NCBI GenBank assembly: GCA_036924835.1
Contig: JBAGRR010000001.1
Coordinates: 1,488,001 to 1,552,000, forward strand
Reading direction: 5' to 3'
Length of the DNA stretch: 64,000 nucleotides
From: Nitrobacteraceae bacterium AZCC 1564
GTDB lineage: Bacteria > Pseudomonadota > Alphaproteobacteria > Rhizobiales > Xanthobacteraceae
The notes under the pieces were generated by a model that saw nothing but the letters and a program-made list of their open reading frames with translations, did no database searches and was not told where the DNA came from. A program made the translations under genes and the position numbers. This document shows, piece by piece, positions 16,826 to 26,611 of this stretch (its first letter is position 1; each line of letters starts with the position of its first letter).

Positions 16826-17905
16826 TCACATGGACCGCGGGGCAGCGACAAGCCGCCCCGATACGTCAAAGATAAAAAGGTCGTCCGGGTTGAGAACCGC
16901 GTTGAGTTCTTGTCCGGGCAAAAACTCGTGGATGCCTTGCAGGACCGATACCCAGTTATAGCCGTTACGATTGAGATGAACGAAGCTCTCCGAACCTGTG
17001 ATTTCCGTTACCGAGACCTTGGCCGGGAATGCATGCCGCCCCGGCGCTGCAGTTGCGACCTCGAGCTGATGAGCACGAAAGCCGACCTTGTAGTGTCCAT
17101 CCTGCAGCCGTTCGAACAATCCCGTTGCTGGTGCGCGTTCGCCGCCAACATACTGAATGGAGCCATTCTTCTTCTCGATGCCAACCGTGTTCATCGGCGG
17201 ATCAGAGAAGACTTCCGCAACACGAATGGTCTCTGGGTGGCGATAGACCTCAGGCGTCACTCCGGCCTGAAGTGCCTGCCCTTCCCACATGCAGATGGTG
17301 CGGCCGCCAAGCAGTAAGGCTTCCGAAGGTTCGGTCGTCGCATACACGAAAATAGCACCTGACGCTTCGAAGATGCGCGGCAATTCGGTGCGCAATTCCT
17401 CGCGCAGCTTGTAGTCAAGATTGGCGAGCGGCTCGTCGAGCAGAACGAGGTCGGCTCCCTTGACCAGCGCCCGTGCAATGGCCGTTCGCTGCTGCTGGCC
17501 GCCTGAGAGCTGCAGCGGCGTACGATTGAGATAAGGCTCGAGCTTGAGCAGCTTTGCCGCGTCACGAACGCGCTTTTCGATCTCTGCGCGTGGCTTGCCC
17601 TGGACGCGCAGAGGCGACGCAATGTTCTCGAAGACCGTCAGCGTCGGATAGTTGATGAACTGCTGATACACCATCGCAACCGACCGCTTGCGAATGTCGA
17701 TTCCAGTCACATCCTTTTCGTCGACGAGAACACGCCCCGACGTGGGCTTGTCGAGGCCCGCAAGCAGCCGCATGATCGATGTCTTGCCCGACAATGTCGG
17801 GCCGAGGAGCACGCTCAGCGTGCCTCGCTCGAGCGTCAGCGACACATCGCGAATCCACGAAGCACCGCCGACTTCCCGCGAAACGTTGTCGAGAGCGACG
17901 CTCAT
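16826..17905 (-). CDS. glpS: Glycerol ABC transporter ATPase
   Basis: 359 residues. Walker A is GPTLSGKTS (35-43). A canonical LSGGQQQR signature and Walker [13 protein letters not shown] follow, then a TOBE-like C-terminal domain ending in [13 protein letters not shown]. Its ATG overlaps the glpD stop as ATGA. With a complete signature motif it is probably the catalytically competent partner of GlpT. Confidence 0.9.
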   Translation of the reverse strand: MSVALDNVSREVGGASWIRDVSLTLERGTLSVLLGPTLSGKTSIMRLLAGLDKPTSGRVLVDEKDVTGIDIRKRSVAMVYQQFINYPTLTVFENIASPLRVQGKPRAEIEKRVRDAAKLLKLEPYLNRTPLQLSGGQQQRTAIARALVKGADLVLLDEPLANLDYKLREELRTELPRIFEASGAIFVYATTEPSEALLLGGRTICMWEGQALQAGVTPEVYRHPETIRVAEVFSDPPMNTVGIEKKNGSIQYVGGERAPATGLFERLQDGHYKVGFRAHQLEVATAAPGRHAFPAKVSVTEITGSESFVHLNRNGYNWVSVLQGIHEFLPGQELNAVLNPDDLFIFDVSGRLVAAPRSM

Positions 17906-19446
17906 GTACGGCCTCCCGCCTCCATCACGGGCCGAACGGCCCCATTGCGATGGGTGGTCATCCAGTCGTCGAGCGCTTTCACTTCATCAGCCGAGAGGCG
18001 CAGGCCGAGCTTGGACCGGCGCCAGACAACATCTTCCGCGGTACGAGCGAATTCGTGCGTCATCAGGTATCGGACTTCACACTCGGTCAGCGTGTCGCCG
18101 AACAATTGCCCGAGGTCCGTTGTCGACGAGACACCGCCAAGAATCTTTCTGGCCCGCGTACCATAAGCGTGCGCCAGACGAAGCGCGAGAGCGCGCGACA
18201 GGAACAAATGGTCGCGGATCAATTCGTCGGCCAGCGCCGTTACGGCGGAGACATCGAGATCGCCACCCGGCAATGGCGTCCTGCCCGTCCATCCGGCCTG
18301 CTCTTTGGTGCCGCGCAAATAAGGAGCCAGGCGTTCGAGTGCTTCTTCGGCAAGCCGGCGATACGTCGTGATCTTTCCACCGAAGATCGACAGCAGCGGC
18401 AAACCACCCGGCGTATCGAATTCGAAGACATAATCGCGCGTCGCGGCTTTCGCCTCGCTGGCACCATCATCGTACAACGGCCTAACGCCGGCATAGGCCC
18501 ATACGACATCCTGTGGCTTGACCGGCTTCACAAGATAATCGTTCACCGACTGACAGAGATAAACAATCTCCTCGGCCGACGCGTGCACCTTGGCCGGATC
18601 ACCGTGGTAATCACGATCCGTGGTGCCGATCAGCGTGAAATCATTCTGATAGGGAATGACAAAGACGACGCGGCCGTCGGCATTCTGGAATGTATAGGCC
18701 CGGTCATGTTCGTACAGACGCGGCACCACGATGTGCGATCCCTGAACCAGTCGAACCTTGGCCTTGGCATTGACCCCTGCACGGCGGGCCAGTACATCCT
18801 CGACCCACGGGCCACCGGCATTGACCAGCACGCGCGCCCTGATGCTGTCCTTTGCACCGGTGAGAGTGTCCTCCAGTGTGATCTGCCAGCAATCATCGAG
18901 GCGCTCCGCCTCAACCGCTCGGCTCTGCGTGCGGATCACCGCACCACGATCAGCCGCATCGCGTGCGTTCAGGACCACAAGACGGGCGTCATCGACAAAA
19001 CAGTCCGAATATTCGAAACCGCGGGTGAAGCGCCCCGGCGCCAACGGCTGCCCGACATCGTCACGCCGCAGGTCCAGCGAACGTGTCGCCGGCAGCAGAT
19101 GCCGGCCGCCGAGGTGATCATAAAGGAAGAGGCCAAGCCGCAGCAGCCAGGTGGGCCTTAGGCCGGAATGGTGCGGAAGCACAAACCGCAGTGGTTTGAT
19201 GATGTGAGGTGCGATTTGCCAGAGCACTTCCCGCTCGATCAAAGCCTCGCGGACCAGGCGGAACTCATAATATTCGAGATAGCGCAGCCCACCGTGGATC
19301 AATTTGCTTGACCACGACGATGTGCCGCTGGCCAAATCATTCATTTCACAAAGGAAAACAGAATTTCCGCGACCGGCGGCATCCCGGGCGATGCCGCAGC
19401 CATTAATCCCGCCGCCAATGATTGCGAGGTCGAAAACCTGTCCCAA
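17902..19446 (-). CDS. glpD: Glycerol-3-phosphate dehydrogenase (FAD, quinone-linked)
   Basis: 514 residues. It oxidises glycerol 3-phosphate to dihydroxyacetone phosphate and feeds the quinone pool at the inner membrane. The dinucleotide motif GGGINGCGIARDAAGRG is at the N-terminus, with CEMNDLASGTSSWSSKLIHGG and the C-terminal SADEVKALDDWM helix typical of GlpD. The start appears to be TTG at 19446 with GGGGA six nt upstream; no in-frame ATG lies close by. It leads the glp operon. A glycerol kinase must be encoded elsewhere. Confidence 0.92.
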   Translation of the reverse strand: MGQVFDLAIIGGGINGCGIARDAAGRGNSVFLCEMNDLASGTSSWSSKLIHGGLRYLEYYEFRLVREALIEREVLWQIAPHIIKPLRFVLPHHSGLRPTWLLRLGLFLYDHLGGRHLLPATRSLDLRRDDVGQPLAPGRFTRGFEYSDCFVDDARLVVLNARDAADRGAVIRTQSRAVEAERLDDCWQITLEDTLTGAKDSIRARVLVNAGGPWVEDVLARRAGVNAKAKVRLVQGSHIVVPRLYEHDRAYTFQNADGRVVFVIPYQNDFTLIGTTDRDYHGDPAKVHASAEEIVYLCQSVNDYLVKPVKPQDVVWAYAGVRPLYDDGASEAKAATRDYVFEFDTPGGLPLLSIFGGKITTYRRLAEEALERLAPYLRGTKEQAGWTGRTPLPGGDLDVSAVTALADELIRDHLFLSRALALRLAHAYGTRARKILGGVSSTTDLGQLFGDTLTECEVRYLMTHEFARTAEDVVWRRSKLGLRLSADEVKALDDWMTTHRNGAVRPVMEAGGRT

Positions 19447-19467
19447 TGCGCTTCCCCGGCGATCGCT

Positions 19468-19527
19468 CTTTTCGAATTAAGCGATTTCGCTTTCGATTTC
19501 CATTAAATCACAACAAAAAACGAAAGC
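19468..19527. promoter_or_regulatory. Candidate GlpR operator region upstream of glpD
   Basis: The 180-bp gap between glpR and glpD holds several TTTCG/CGAAA units within 60 bp: TTTTCGAA (about 19469), GATTTCGCTTTCGATTT (about 19483) and ACGAAAGC (about 19520). DeoR-family GlpR proteins bind TTCG-containing repeats, so these are plausible operators. The assignment is by motif and position only. Confidence 0.4.
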
Positions 19528-19626
19528 AAGCGGCAAAGGAACCGAAAATTGCGGTTGTCACCAGCGGCCGTTACCGACGGCCGAGGCGAGGCGCTGAGCG
19601 ATTTGATCGAATGAAACGACAGACGT

Positions 19627-20412
19627 TCAGAGGTCGGCCGGCTTGTCCGGCATCGCCTCAATGACGACGATGCCGCGACTGGTGCAGATATTTTGCAGCC
19701 CGGCCGGCAAGGCAACGTCGGTCACGAAGGTCTGGATCTGACTGAGATGCGCGATGCGAACCGGTGCGCTGCGTCGAAGCTTGGTACTGTCCGCAACCAG
19801 CATGACGCTGCGCGCATTGGCAATGATCGCCTGCGCCGCCTGCACCTCGCGATAGTCGAAATCCAGCAGCGCGCCGTCCTCGTCGATCGCCGACGCGCCG
19901 ATAATGGCGTAATCCACCTTGAATTGCGTGATCAGACTGTTGGCCGTTGAACCGATCACCGCCCCATCCGAGCGCCGCACGGTGCCGCCCGCAACGATGA
20001 CTTCGATGCGTGGATGACGATAGAGCATCATCGCAACATTCAGATTGTTGGTAATGACCAGCAAGTCTTCATGCGACGTCAACGCGCTGGCAACCTCCTC
20101 CGTCGTGGTGCCGATGTTGATGAAGAGCGAGCACCCATTGGGAATTTGGGCCGCCGCGGCTGCACCGATCGCTTTCTTCTCTTCCGCAGCAACGAAGCGG
20201 CGCGCCTCGTAGGCGACGTTCTCGACACCGGACGCGATAATGGCGCCACCATGAACGCGCGTGAGCGAGCGGCGGTCGCATAGATCGTTAAGATCCTTAC
20301 GGATAGTCTGTGCAGACACCTCAAACCGGCGCGCCAAATCATCCACCGTCACACGCCCCGACGAGCGTGCGATGTTGAGGATGTCGGACTGGCGACTGGA
20401 TAACTCGGTCAT
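19627..20412 (-). CDS. glpR: DeoR-family repressor, GlpR type
   Basis: 261 residues. The N-terminal winged helix has the DeoR pattern RQSDILNIARSSGRVTVDDLARRFEVSAQTIRKDLNDLC. The C-terminal sugar-phosphate-binding domain has NIGTTTEEVASAL and VVAGGTVRRSDGAVIGSTANSLI. It probably senses glycerol 3-phosphate and represses the glpD operon immediately downstream on the same strand. A compound repeat (R3) begins 14 bp upstream of its ATG, leaving little room for a native promoter. Confidence 0.85.
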   Translation of the reverse strand: MTELSSRQSDILNIARSSGRVTVDDLARRFEVSAQTIRKDLNDLCDRRSLTRVHGGAIIASGVENVAYEARRFVAAEEKKAIGAAAAAQIPNGCSLFINIGTTTEEVASALTSHEDLLVITNNLNVAMMLYRHPRIEVIVAGGTVRRSDGAVIGSTANSLITQFKVDYAIIGASAIDEDGALLDFDYREVQAAQAIIANARSVMLVADSTKLRRSAPVRIAHLSQIQTFVTDVALPAGLQNICTSRGIVVIEAMPDKPADL

Positions 20413-20425
20413 TCAACACCTGATC

Positions 20426-20556
20426 CTAGTGGTTCGATTCTAACATTTGCATCCCGTTTCAGCAGATACGTTTGCAAATGTTAGAATCAAAGAACCACTA
20501 GCAAATATAAGCTGCTAGTGGACCAATGGTGATGATGTTCGCCTCCCCGGTCAACT
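20426..20556. repeat. Compound hairpin repeat, copy R3 (Y unit truncated)
   Basis: Unit X is complete (20426-20501) with arms around GATTCTAACATTTGC, close to X of R1. The linker CAAATATAAGCTG and the next CTAG (20515-20518) are present. Unit Y then shows only its left arm, TGATGATGTTCGCC, and is lost after about 20556. The remaining 200 bp up to 20755 hold nothing I recognise; they contain the promoter region of the efflux genes. Confidence 0.85.
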
Positions 20557-20755
20557 CGCGATTTTGCGGAAAGTTAGGGTGCGGATTGAGAAACTCATGC
20601 GAACTGTGCCGCATCAGTACAAGCGTTATACAACAAAGAAATGTCAGCGACGCTGTCGCCGATCCAGCTTGAAGGCGCTCATCTTTCCGCCGATAATCAA
20701 ACGTCAGAATATGTAAACCCATAATTTATGCATCGGCCGATCTTGCGGGACACCA

Positions 20756-21928
20756 GTGACACAGTTGAATCCCAGTCGCGAGCCCAAAGCCTTGGCTCCA
20801 TCTCCCGCCCCGGCTGACGATCTGCCGGTCTCATCTACCTCGAAAAATGCAATGCGTCGTCTTGCGATCCCGGTATTGGCCGTAGCCGCCACCTTCATCT
20901 TTGTTGCGCTGGCGACGGCACGCTGGGATGCATGGACCGGAAACGCCAGCGTTCAGACTACCAACGATGCTTATGTTCGCGCGCAGACGACACGGTTGAG
21001 CAGCCGGGTCGCCGGTGAAGTGAAAGTGGTTGCGGTTGAGGATTTCCAGCACGTCAAGGCGGGCGACTTACTGATTCAAATCGACCCAGCAGACTACGAG
21101 GCGCAGGTTGCGCAGGCGGAAGCTAGTGTTGCCGGCGCCAAGGCGGCGCTCGATAACCTGGATAATCAGGTCGAGTTGCAATACGCCACCATCGCTCAGG
21201 CTGAAGCACAACGCGTATCCGCAGAGGCCCACGAAGTCGAAGCGCGTCAAGAACAAGAGCGGCAGCAGTCACTCACCAAAACGGAAGCCGGTACGCGGCA
21301 AAAACTTGAGCAGGCGGTTGCCGATTATGCCAAGGCTCAGGCCGATGTCCGCGCCAGTCGAGCCGTGATTGCCGCCCAACGCCATCAACTCGAGGTGCTC
21401 GCAGGCACCAAAAAACAGCGTCAAGCGGATTTACTCGGCGCGCAAGCGATGTTGGCGGCCGCCCGTCTGCGCCTCGGCTACACCAAAATCACTGCACCGT
21501 TCGATGGCGTCATTGGCGAGCGCCAAGTTCAGCCCGGAGATTACGTCAACATCGGAAGCAATTTGATCAATGTCGTGCCGCTGCCGAATGTCTACGTCAT
21601 CGCAAACTACAAGGAGACCCAGCTGACACATGTAAAGCCCGGTCAGCGCGTCGACATTACAGTTGATACGTTCCCCCAAGAAACGTTGCACGGCCGGGTC
21701 GAACGCATTTCGCCGGCAAGTGGGTCCCAATTCGCACTTCTGCCGCCCGACAACGCCACCGGCAATTTCACGAAAGTGGTTCAGCGTATCCCCGTCCGCA
21801 TTGCGCTCGACAAGGATCAACCGCTGCTTGAAAAACTTCTTCCTGGCATGTCAGTCGTCACCCGGATTCGCGTTGGCGAGACCGCGGCTTCCGAAGCTCG
21901 CGGGACCAGCACCAATGGCGGCAAGTGA
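20756..21928 (+). CDS. HlyD/EmrA-family membrane fusion protein
   Basis: 390 residues from a GTG. A single membrane anchor (LAIPVLAVAATFIFVALATA) follows a short cytoplasmic N-terminus. A barrel-lipoyl core is then split by a long coiled coil (about 110-220) rich in QAEA and RQEQERQQ. The second lipoyl half reads LGYTKITAPFDGVIGERQVQPGDYV. It bridges an inner-membrane exporter to an outer-membrane channel. The MFS partner overlaps its end by 14 bp. It resembles EmrA, but the exported compounds are unknown. Confidence 0.88.
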   Translation: MTQLNPSREPKALAPSPAPADDLPVSSTSKNAMRRLAIPVLAVAATFIFVALATARWDAWTGNASVQTTNDAYVRAQTTRLSSRVAGEVKVVAVEDFQHVKAGDLLIQIDPADYEAQVAQAEASVAGAKAALDNLDNQVELQYATIAQAEAQRVSAEAHEVEARQEQERQQSLTKTEAGTRQKLEQAVADYAKAQADVRASRAVIAAQRHQLEVLAGTKKQRQADLLGAQAMLAAARLRLGYTKITAPFDGVIGERQVQPGDYVNIGSNLINVVPLPNVYVIANYKETQLTHVKPGQRVDITVDTFPQETLHGRVERISPASGSQFALLPPDNATGNFTKVVQRIPVRIALDKDQPLLEKLLPGMSVVTRIRVGETAASEARGTSTNGGK

Positions 21929-23498
21929 GGTCATCCGAAGCGGTCCCGTATCGGCTGGCGGGACGTCAGTTAAGCCCATCTTCGCAGTCGGCGCGGTTCT
22001 GCTGGGAGCATTCCTCGCTAACTTCGACAGCCGGCTTTTCACAATCGGTTTGCCGGATCTTAAAGGTGGTCTCTCGCTTGGCTTCGATGAAGGCGCCTGG
22101 CTGAGCACAGCCGCGACCGCATCGCAAATTCTGATCGCCCCCGCCGTCGCGTGGCTCGCCACCGCATTTGGACTTCGCCGCGTGCTGGGCATTCCAAGCC
22201 TTATCTATGCCGTCGTGTCACTCCTCATCCCGCTCACGCGGGACTACAGCCTGCTGATGGCGCTCTGCATTATCCACGGCCTGCTGCTGGGAACATTTGT
22301 TCCTGCCACCTTGATGATCATCTTCCGCAACCTGCCAATGAAATGGTGGTTGCCGGCCATTGCGATCTACGCGATCCGCGTCGGGTTCACGCTGAATTCG
22401 GGCATTTCGCTCGTCGGCTTCTACGCTGATTATCTCGGCTGGCAGTGGATGTTCTGGCAAGACATCTTCATCGCGCCGCTTCTGGGATTGTTTGTCTATC
22501 TCGGAACCCCGCATGACCCCGTCAATCGCGAGCTAGTCCGCGAAGCGGACTGGGGCGGCATGCTGCTCCTGGGCACCGCCGTTGCGATGATTTACGCAGG
22601 GCTCGATCATGGCAATCGTCTCAACTGGCTCGACTCCGGAACCATTATTGCCCTGCTCTCAGGCGGCGCATTTCTCCTAGCGTGCTTCTTCATCAACGAG
22701 TCGCTTGTCAAGAATCCTTGGGCACATGTTCAAGTTCTATTTTCACGCAACATCGGCCTCGCGCTGGTGGTCATCCTTTTGTACACGCTCACAGCACTAT
22801 CCAATTCGTCTCTCGCGCCAAATTTTCTGACCGCCATTGCACAGCTGAGACCGGAACAGACAGGTTCGCTATTCCTGATCTACGGCGTTCTGCCGATTGC
22901 GGTGACTCTCCCCCTGTCGATCTACCTGATGCGACGGATCGATGCGCGCATCGTTCTGATCATCGGATTGACAGCCTTTGCTGTGGCCGGACTGCTAGGG
23001 ACCCAAGTCACACATGATTGGGCCATCAACGATTTTATACCGATGGTCTTGTTGCAATCGCTTGGTCAAGCCTTCACTCTTCTGCCCATCATTATTATTG
23101 CTCTCTCCAATTCCGATCCGACCCGCGCGACCGCATTCGCCGCCTACATCCAGATTATGCGTCTTGGCGGAGCAGAAATCGGCATCGCGCTGATGGGGAC
23201 GTGGCTGCGTGTTCGCGAGCAGCTTCATTCCAACCTGCTAGGTCAACACGTCGCCAGTGGCAGCGTGGATGTGACGCATATGTTGGCAAAGCTATCGAAC
23301 TACTTCGCAAGTGACGACGCCGCGACCGCGCCAGCACGCAGCATTGCGACGTTGGCTTCGCGCGTTCAGCGCGAAGCCAACGTGCTTGCCTATATTGACG
23401 GCTTTTGGCTGACCGTCTGGTTTGCGATCGCCGGGCTTGCCTTTACGGCATGTATCGGACGATCGCCTCCTGGTCCATTCACGCCGAAAGCAAACTGA
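21915..23498 (+). CDS. MFS exporter, EmrB/DHA2 type
   Basis: About 527 residues from ATG 21915, overlapping the preceding fusion-protein gene by 14 bp. Fourteen or so hydrophobic segments are expected. The N-terminal segment is AVGAVLLGAFLANFDSRLFTIGLPDLKGGL, and the DHA2-like GFGLRRVLGIPSL equivalent reads AFGLRRVLGIPSL. It would form a tripartite proton-driven efflux pump with the HlyD-like protein. An outer-membrane channel gene is not adjacent. Confidence 0.87.
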   Translation: MAASEVIRSGPVSAGGTSVKPIFAVGAVLLGAFLANFDSRLFTIGLPDLKGGLSLGFDEGAWLSTAATASQILIAPAVAWLATAFGLRRVLGIPSLIYAVVSLLIPLTRDYSLLMALCIIHGLLLGTFVPATLMIIFRNLPMKWWLPAIAIYAIRVGFTLNSGISLVGFYADYLGWQWMFWQDIFIAPLLGLFVYLGTPHDPVNRELVREADWGGMLLLGTAVAMIYAGLDHGNRLNWLDSGTIIALLSGGAFLLACFFINESLVKNPWAHVQVLFSRNIGLALVVILLYTLTALSNSSLAPNFLTAIAQLRPEQTGSLFLIYGVLPIAVTLPLSIYLMRRIDARIVLIIGLTAFAVAGLLGTQVTHDWAINDFIPMVLLQSLGQAFTLLPIIIIALSNSDPTRATAFAAYIQIMRLGGAEIGIALMGTWLRVREQLHSNLLGQHVASGSVDVTHMLAKLSNYFASDDAATAPARSIATLASRVQREANVLAYIDGFWLTVWFAIAGLAFTACIGRSPPGPFTPKAN

Positions 23499-23507
23499 TG
23501 ACCGCGA

Positions 23508-25868
23508 TCAAACCGCAAGCTTGCGGTGACGGATGGGCGCTCCAAATGTCAGGCTCGCGGCCGCGTCGATGATCGTGTTGGCGTCGAGACCGTAGTGTTT
23601 GTAAAGGTCGCCGATGGTCCCGGTTTGACCGAAATGCTGGACACCAAGCGCTTCCACACGATGACCATGTACGCTGCCGAGCCATGCCAGCGTCGCAGGA
23701 TGACCATCGACCACAGTGATCAATCCACAATCGCGTGGCAGCGGAGCCAGCAACTGCTCGATGTGACTGGGTTCACGCGGACCACCATTGCGCCGGCGCT
23801 TGCGCGAAGCTGTCCAGCCTCCGTCCAACCGATCAGCGGACGTGATCGCAAGCAAGCCGATATCGCGACGATCTTCACCCAGGAATCCCGTCGCCTCGAT
23901 CGCTTCGGGGGCCACTGCGCCGGTATAGGCGATGACCACCTCAGCGTTCGGACCCGGCTTACGCAGCCAGTAGGCACCCGCGGCAATATCGCTTTCCAGT
24001 TCGGACGTCATCGTACGCTGAACCTGATCGAGTGTGCGTGTCGACAGACGGAGATAGATCGATCCGCCATCCTCATCGCGCTGCATGTGATTGAATCCCC
24101 AGCGCATGATGACGGCCAATTCATCCACGAACGCCGGCTCGAACGAAGCCAGGCCATCCTGCGCCATACCGATCAATGGCGTTGCGATCGATTGATGCGC
24201 ACCGCCTTCCGGCGCGAGCGTGATACCTGACGGCGTCGCGGCCACCATGAAGCGCGCATCCTGATAACAGGCATAGTTCAACGCATCGAGGCCGCGCTCG
24301 ATAAAGGGATCGTACAACGTACCGACCGGGAGCAATCTCTCGCCGTTGATCGAATGTGACAGTCCCAATGCCGACAACGCGATGAACAGGTTCATCTCGG
24401 CGATGCCCAGTTCGATGTGCTGCCCCTTCGGCGAGTAGTCCCACGCAAACGTCGAAGGAATCTTCTCCTTGCGGAACAGGTCGACCTTCTCCGCCATGGC
24501 GAACAGGCCACGGCGGTTAACCCATGGACCGAGATTGGTCGACACGGTGACATCGGGAGAAGTCGTCACAATGCGCTCCGCAAGCTTGGTTTCGCTTCGC
24601 GCAAGTTCGTTGAGGATCAGTCCGAACCCCTGCTGGGTCGACATCCGCGGCGCGAGCGAAACGGATAAAGCTTCCGGCACTTCAATTTTTGGCGCGTCAA
24701 GACGCCTCGTGCCTTCACGCGCAAAGGCAACGCTCTTGAGGAACGCTTCGATGCGTGCGGCATCGATCGGCATTCCCTCTAGGCGATCCCATTCGTGACC
24801 CGGACGAATCTTCTGCGCCTTGCGGAAAGCTTCCATCTGGGCAACGGTCATGAGACCCGCATGGTTGTCCTTGTGCCCTTGGAACGGCAGGCCGACGCCC
24901 TTGATGGTGTAGGCGATGAAACAGACGGGACGATCATGATCGATGGCCTCGAAAGCCTCGAGCATGCTCGCCACATCGTGGCCACCGAGGTTGGACATCA
25001 GCGCGAGCAACTCCTCGTCGCTGTGCTTCTCAATGAGCTCGGTGACGGCGCCCTGATCGCCGATATCATCGAGCAAATGCTTGCGGAATGCGGCACCTCC
25101 CTGGAAGCACAGCGCCGCGTACATCTGGTTCGGGCAGGTATCGATCCAGCGGCGAAGCGCCTCGCCGCCCGGCTCCGCGAACGCGGCCTGCATCAGCTTT
25201 CCGTACTTTACGATCACCACGTCCCAGCCGAAGTTGTGGAACATGGTCTCGAGCTTCTCCCACACCCCTTCGCGGATCACAGCATCGAGGCTCTGTCGAT
25301 TGTAGTCGACAATCCACCACGTATTCCGCAAGCCCTGCTTCCAGCCCTCCAGCAACGCTTCGAAAATATTGCCTTCATCGAGCTCGGCATCGCCGACCAG
25401 CGCGATCATGCGCCCTTCGGGCCGATCCTTCATCCAGCCATGGGACTTGACGTAATCCTGCACCAATGACGAGAACAGCGTCTGCGCAACACCGAGCCCG
25501 ACCGAACCGGTCGAGAAGTCCACATCGTCGGTATCCTTGGTGCGTGATGGATAAGACTGCGCACCCTTGAAGCCGCGGAAGTGTTCGAGCTTATCGCGTG
25601 TCTGGTGTCCGAGCAGATACTGGATCGCGTGAAAGACAGGACTCGCGTGCGGCTTCACCGCAACCCGGTCTTCCGGCTTCAGCACGCCGAAATAGAGCGC
25701 CGACATAATCGTCGCCAGCGATGCCGAGGAGGCCTGATGGCCACCCACTTTAAGACCGTCCGAGTCAGGGCGAATATGGTTGGCGTGGTGGATCGTCCAC
25801 GACGACAGCCACAGCACCTTTTTCGCAAGGGCAGAAAGAATTTCCAGACGGGATGGGTCGATTGCCAT
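23508..25868 (-). CDS. Thiamine-diphosphate enzyme, transketolase / homodimeric E1-like
   Basis: About 786 residues from ATG 25868. A longer frame from 25931 would read through a repeat remnant and is less likely. The thiamine diphosphate/Mg motif is GDAELDEGNIFEALLEGWKQGLRNTWWIVDYNRQSLD. Further family blocks are GHQASSASLATIMSALYFG, GLPFQGHKDNHAGLMT and a transketolase C-terminal domain with ATPSGITLAPEGGAHQS. The overall length and order fit homodimeric pyruvate dehydrogenase E1-like proteins often annotated as transketolase in rhizobia. The oxoacid or ketose substrate is uncertain. An Lrp-type regulator is divergent. Confidence 0.85.
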   Translation of the reverse strand: MAIDPSRLEILSALAKKVLWLSSWTIHHANHIRPDSDGLKVGGHQASSASLATIMSALYFGVLKPEDRVAVKPHASPVFHAIQYLLGHQTRDKLEHFRGFKGAQSYPSRTKDTDDVDFSTGSVGLGVAQTLFSSLVQDYVKSHGWMKDRPEGRMIALVGDAELDEGNIFEALLEGWKQGLRNTWWIVDYNRQSLDAVIREGVWEKLETMFHNFGWDVVIVKYGKLMQAAFAEPGGEALRRWIDTCPNQMYAALCFQGGAAFRKHLLDDIGDQGAVTELIEKHSDEELLALMSNLGGHDVASMLEAFEAIDHDRPVCFIAYTIKGVGLPFQGHKDNHAGLMTVAQMEAFRKAQKIRPGHEWDRLEGMPIDAARIEAFLKSVAFAREGTRRLDAPKIEVPEALSVSLAPRMSTQQGFGLILNELARSETKLAERIVTTSPDVTVSTNLGPWVNRRGLFAMAEKVDLFRKEKIPSTFAWDYSPKGQHIELGIAEMNLFIALSALGLSHSINGERLLPVGTLYDPFIERGLDALNYACYQDARFMVAATPSGITLAPEGGAHQSIATPLIGMAQDGLASFEPAFVDELAVIMRWGFNHMQRDEDGGSIYLRLSTRTLDQVQRTMTSELESDIAAGAYWLRKPGPNAEVVIAYTGAVAPEAIEATGFLGEDRRDIGLLAITSADRLDGGWTASRKRRRNGGPREPSHIEQLLAPLPRDCGLITVVDGHPATLAWLGSVHGHRVEALGVQHFGQTGTIGDLYKHYGLDANTIIDAAASLTFGAPIRHRKLAV

Positions 25869-25889
25869 GGCAGCACCAGCAAAATGGTT

Positions 25890-25904
25890 GAACCACCACA
25901 CTAG
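25890..25904. repeat. Remnant of a compound-repeat Y end
   Basis: GAACCACCACACTAG matches 15 nt of the Y-unit terminus of copy R2. Nothing else of the repeat is recognisable around it. It lies in the leader of the transketolase-like gene. An identical 15-mer occurs at 52569. Confidence 0.6.
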
Positions 25905-25958
25905 TCCTCGCCGATCGTCGAAAAATCTCAAATCATATCGACGAGCGCTGGAATATTA

Positions 25959-26000
25959 GGATAAATTCTCACGAAAATATAGCTGATTGAGATTTTATCC
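25959..26000. promoter_or_regulatory. Inverted-repeat operator between Lrp gene and transketolase-like gene
   Basis: GGATAAATTCTCA (25959-25971) and TGAGATTTTATCC (25988-26000) form a 13-bp inverted repeat with one mismatch and a 16-nt AT-rich centre. It ends 2 bp before the Lrp gene's ATG. Lrp/AsnC proteins bind such AT-rich dyads and often regulate themselves and a divergent target, so this is the likely autoregulatory operator. Confidence 0.7.
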
Positions 26001-26002
26001 CA

Positions 26003-26464
26003 ATGACCGACCTGGATGCGATTGACCGAAAAATTCTCGCGATTCTGCAGGCTGATAGCCGGGTGACCATGCAGGAACTGGCGGACCAGGTTGGCTTGTC
26101 AGTTTCGCCGTGCCACCGCCGCGTCAAGCTCTTGGAAGAACGCGGCGTCATTACACGCTATATCGCCATGGTCGATCAGAAGTCCGTCGGCCTGCCCGTG
26201 AGCGTGTTCATTTCCATCAAACTGGAACGCCAGAAAGAGGAAGACCTCAACCGCTTCGCGCGGGCGATTTCAAAATGGAACGAAGTCCTGGAATGCTATC
26301 TGATGACGGGTAATCGCGATTATCTTTTGCGCGTTGTCACCGCGGACTTGCCGTCCTATGAGGCCTTCATCAAGAACAAGCTGACGAGACTGGACGGGAT
26401 CGCCTCGATTGAATCGAGCTTTGCGCTCAGCCAGGTCAAATATTCGATCGCATTGCCGGTTTAG
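26003..26464 (+). CDS. Lrp/AsnC-family transcriptional regulator
   Basis: 153 residues. The N-terminal helix-turn-helix reads LDAIDRKILAILQADSRVTMQELADQVGLSVSPCHRRVKLLEERGVI. The C-terminal RAM (amino-acid-binding) domain includes VLECYLMTGNRDYLLRVV. It is divergent from the transketolase-like gene, with a shared inverted repeat. It probably controls that gene in response to an amino acid or oxoacid. The ligand is unknown. Confidence 0.9.
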   Translation: MTDLDAIDRKILAILQADSRVTMQELADQVGLSVSPCHRRVKLLEERGVITRYIAMVDQKSVGLPVSVFISIKLERQKEEDLNRFARAISKWNEVLECYLMTGNRDYLLRVVTADLPSYEAFIKNKLTRLDGIASIESSFALSQVKYSIALPV

Positions 26465-26556
26465 ACAACATACCGGCGCATGCCCTCGTAAACCCTTTGA
26501 TCCAAGGCGAATTCCAAGCCTCTATCGCTGCTCGATGGCTGCGGACCACGCACACC

Positions 26557-26576
26557 GCCGCCGCATATGCGGCGGC
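26557..26576. terminator. Palindrome between convergent genes
   Basis: A perfect 20-bp palindrome, GCCGCCGCATATGCGGCGGC, lies between the Lrp gene end and the fccB end, which converge here. A two-way terminator is plausible, though no T-run follows on either strand. Confidence 0.4.
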
Positions 26577-26611
26577 TCGTGAACTGATCGACGTCCACTT
26601 CAAAATCTACA

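Noticed and set aside
17779-19161. A 460-codon open frame on the plus strand
   Set aside because: It is antisense to glpD and carries no family signal; low-complexity Arg/Thr/Gln composition.
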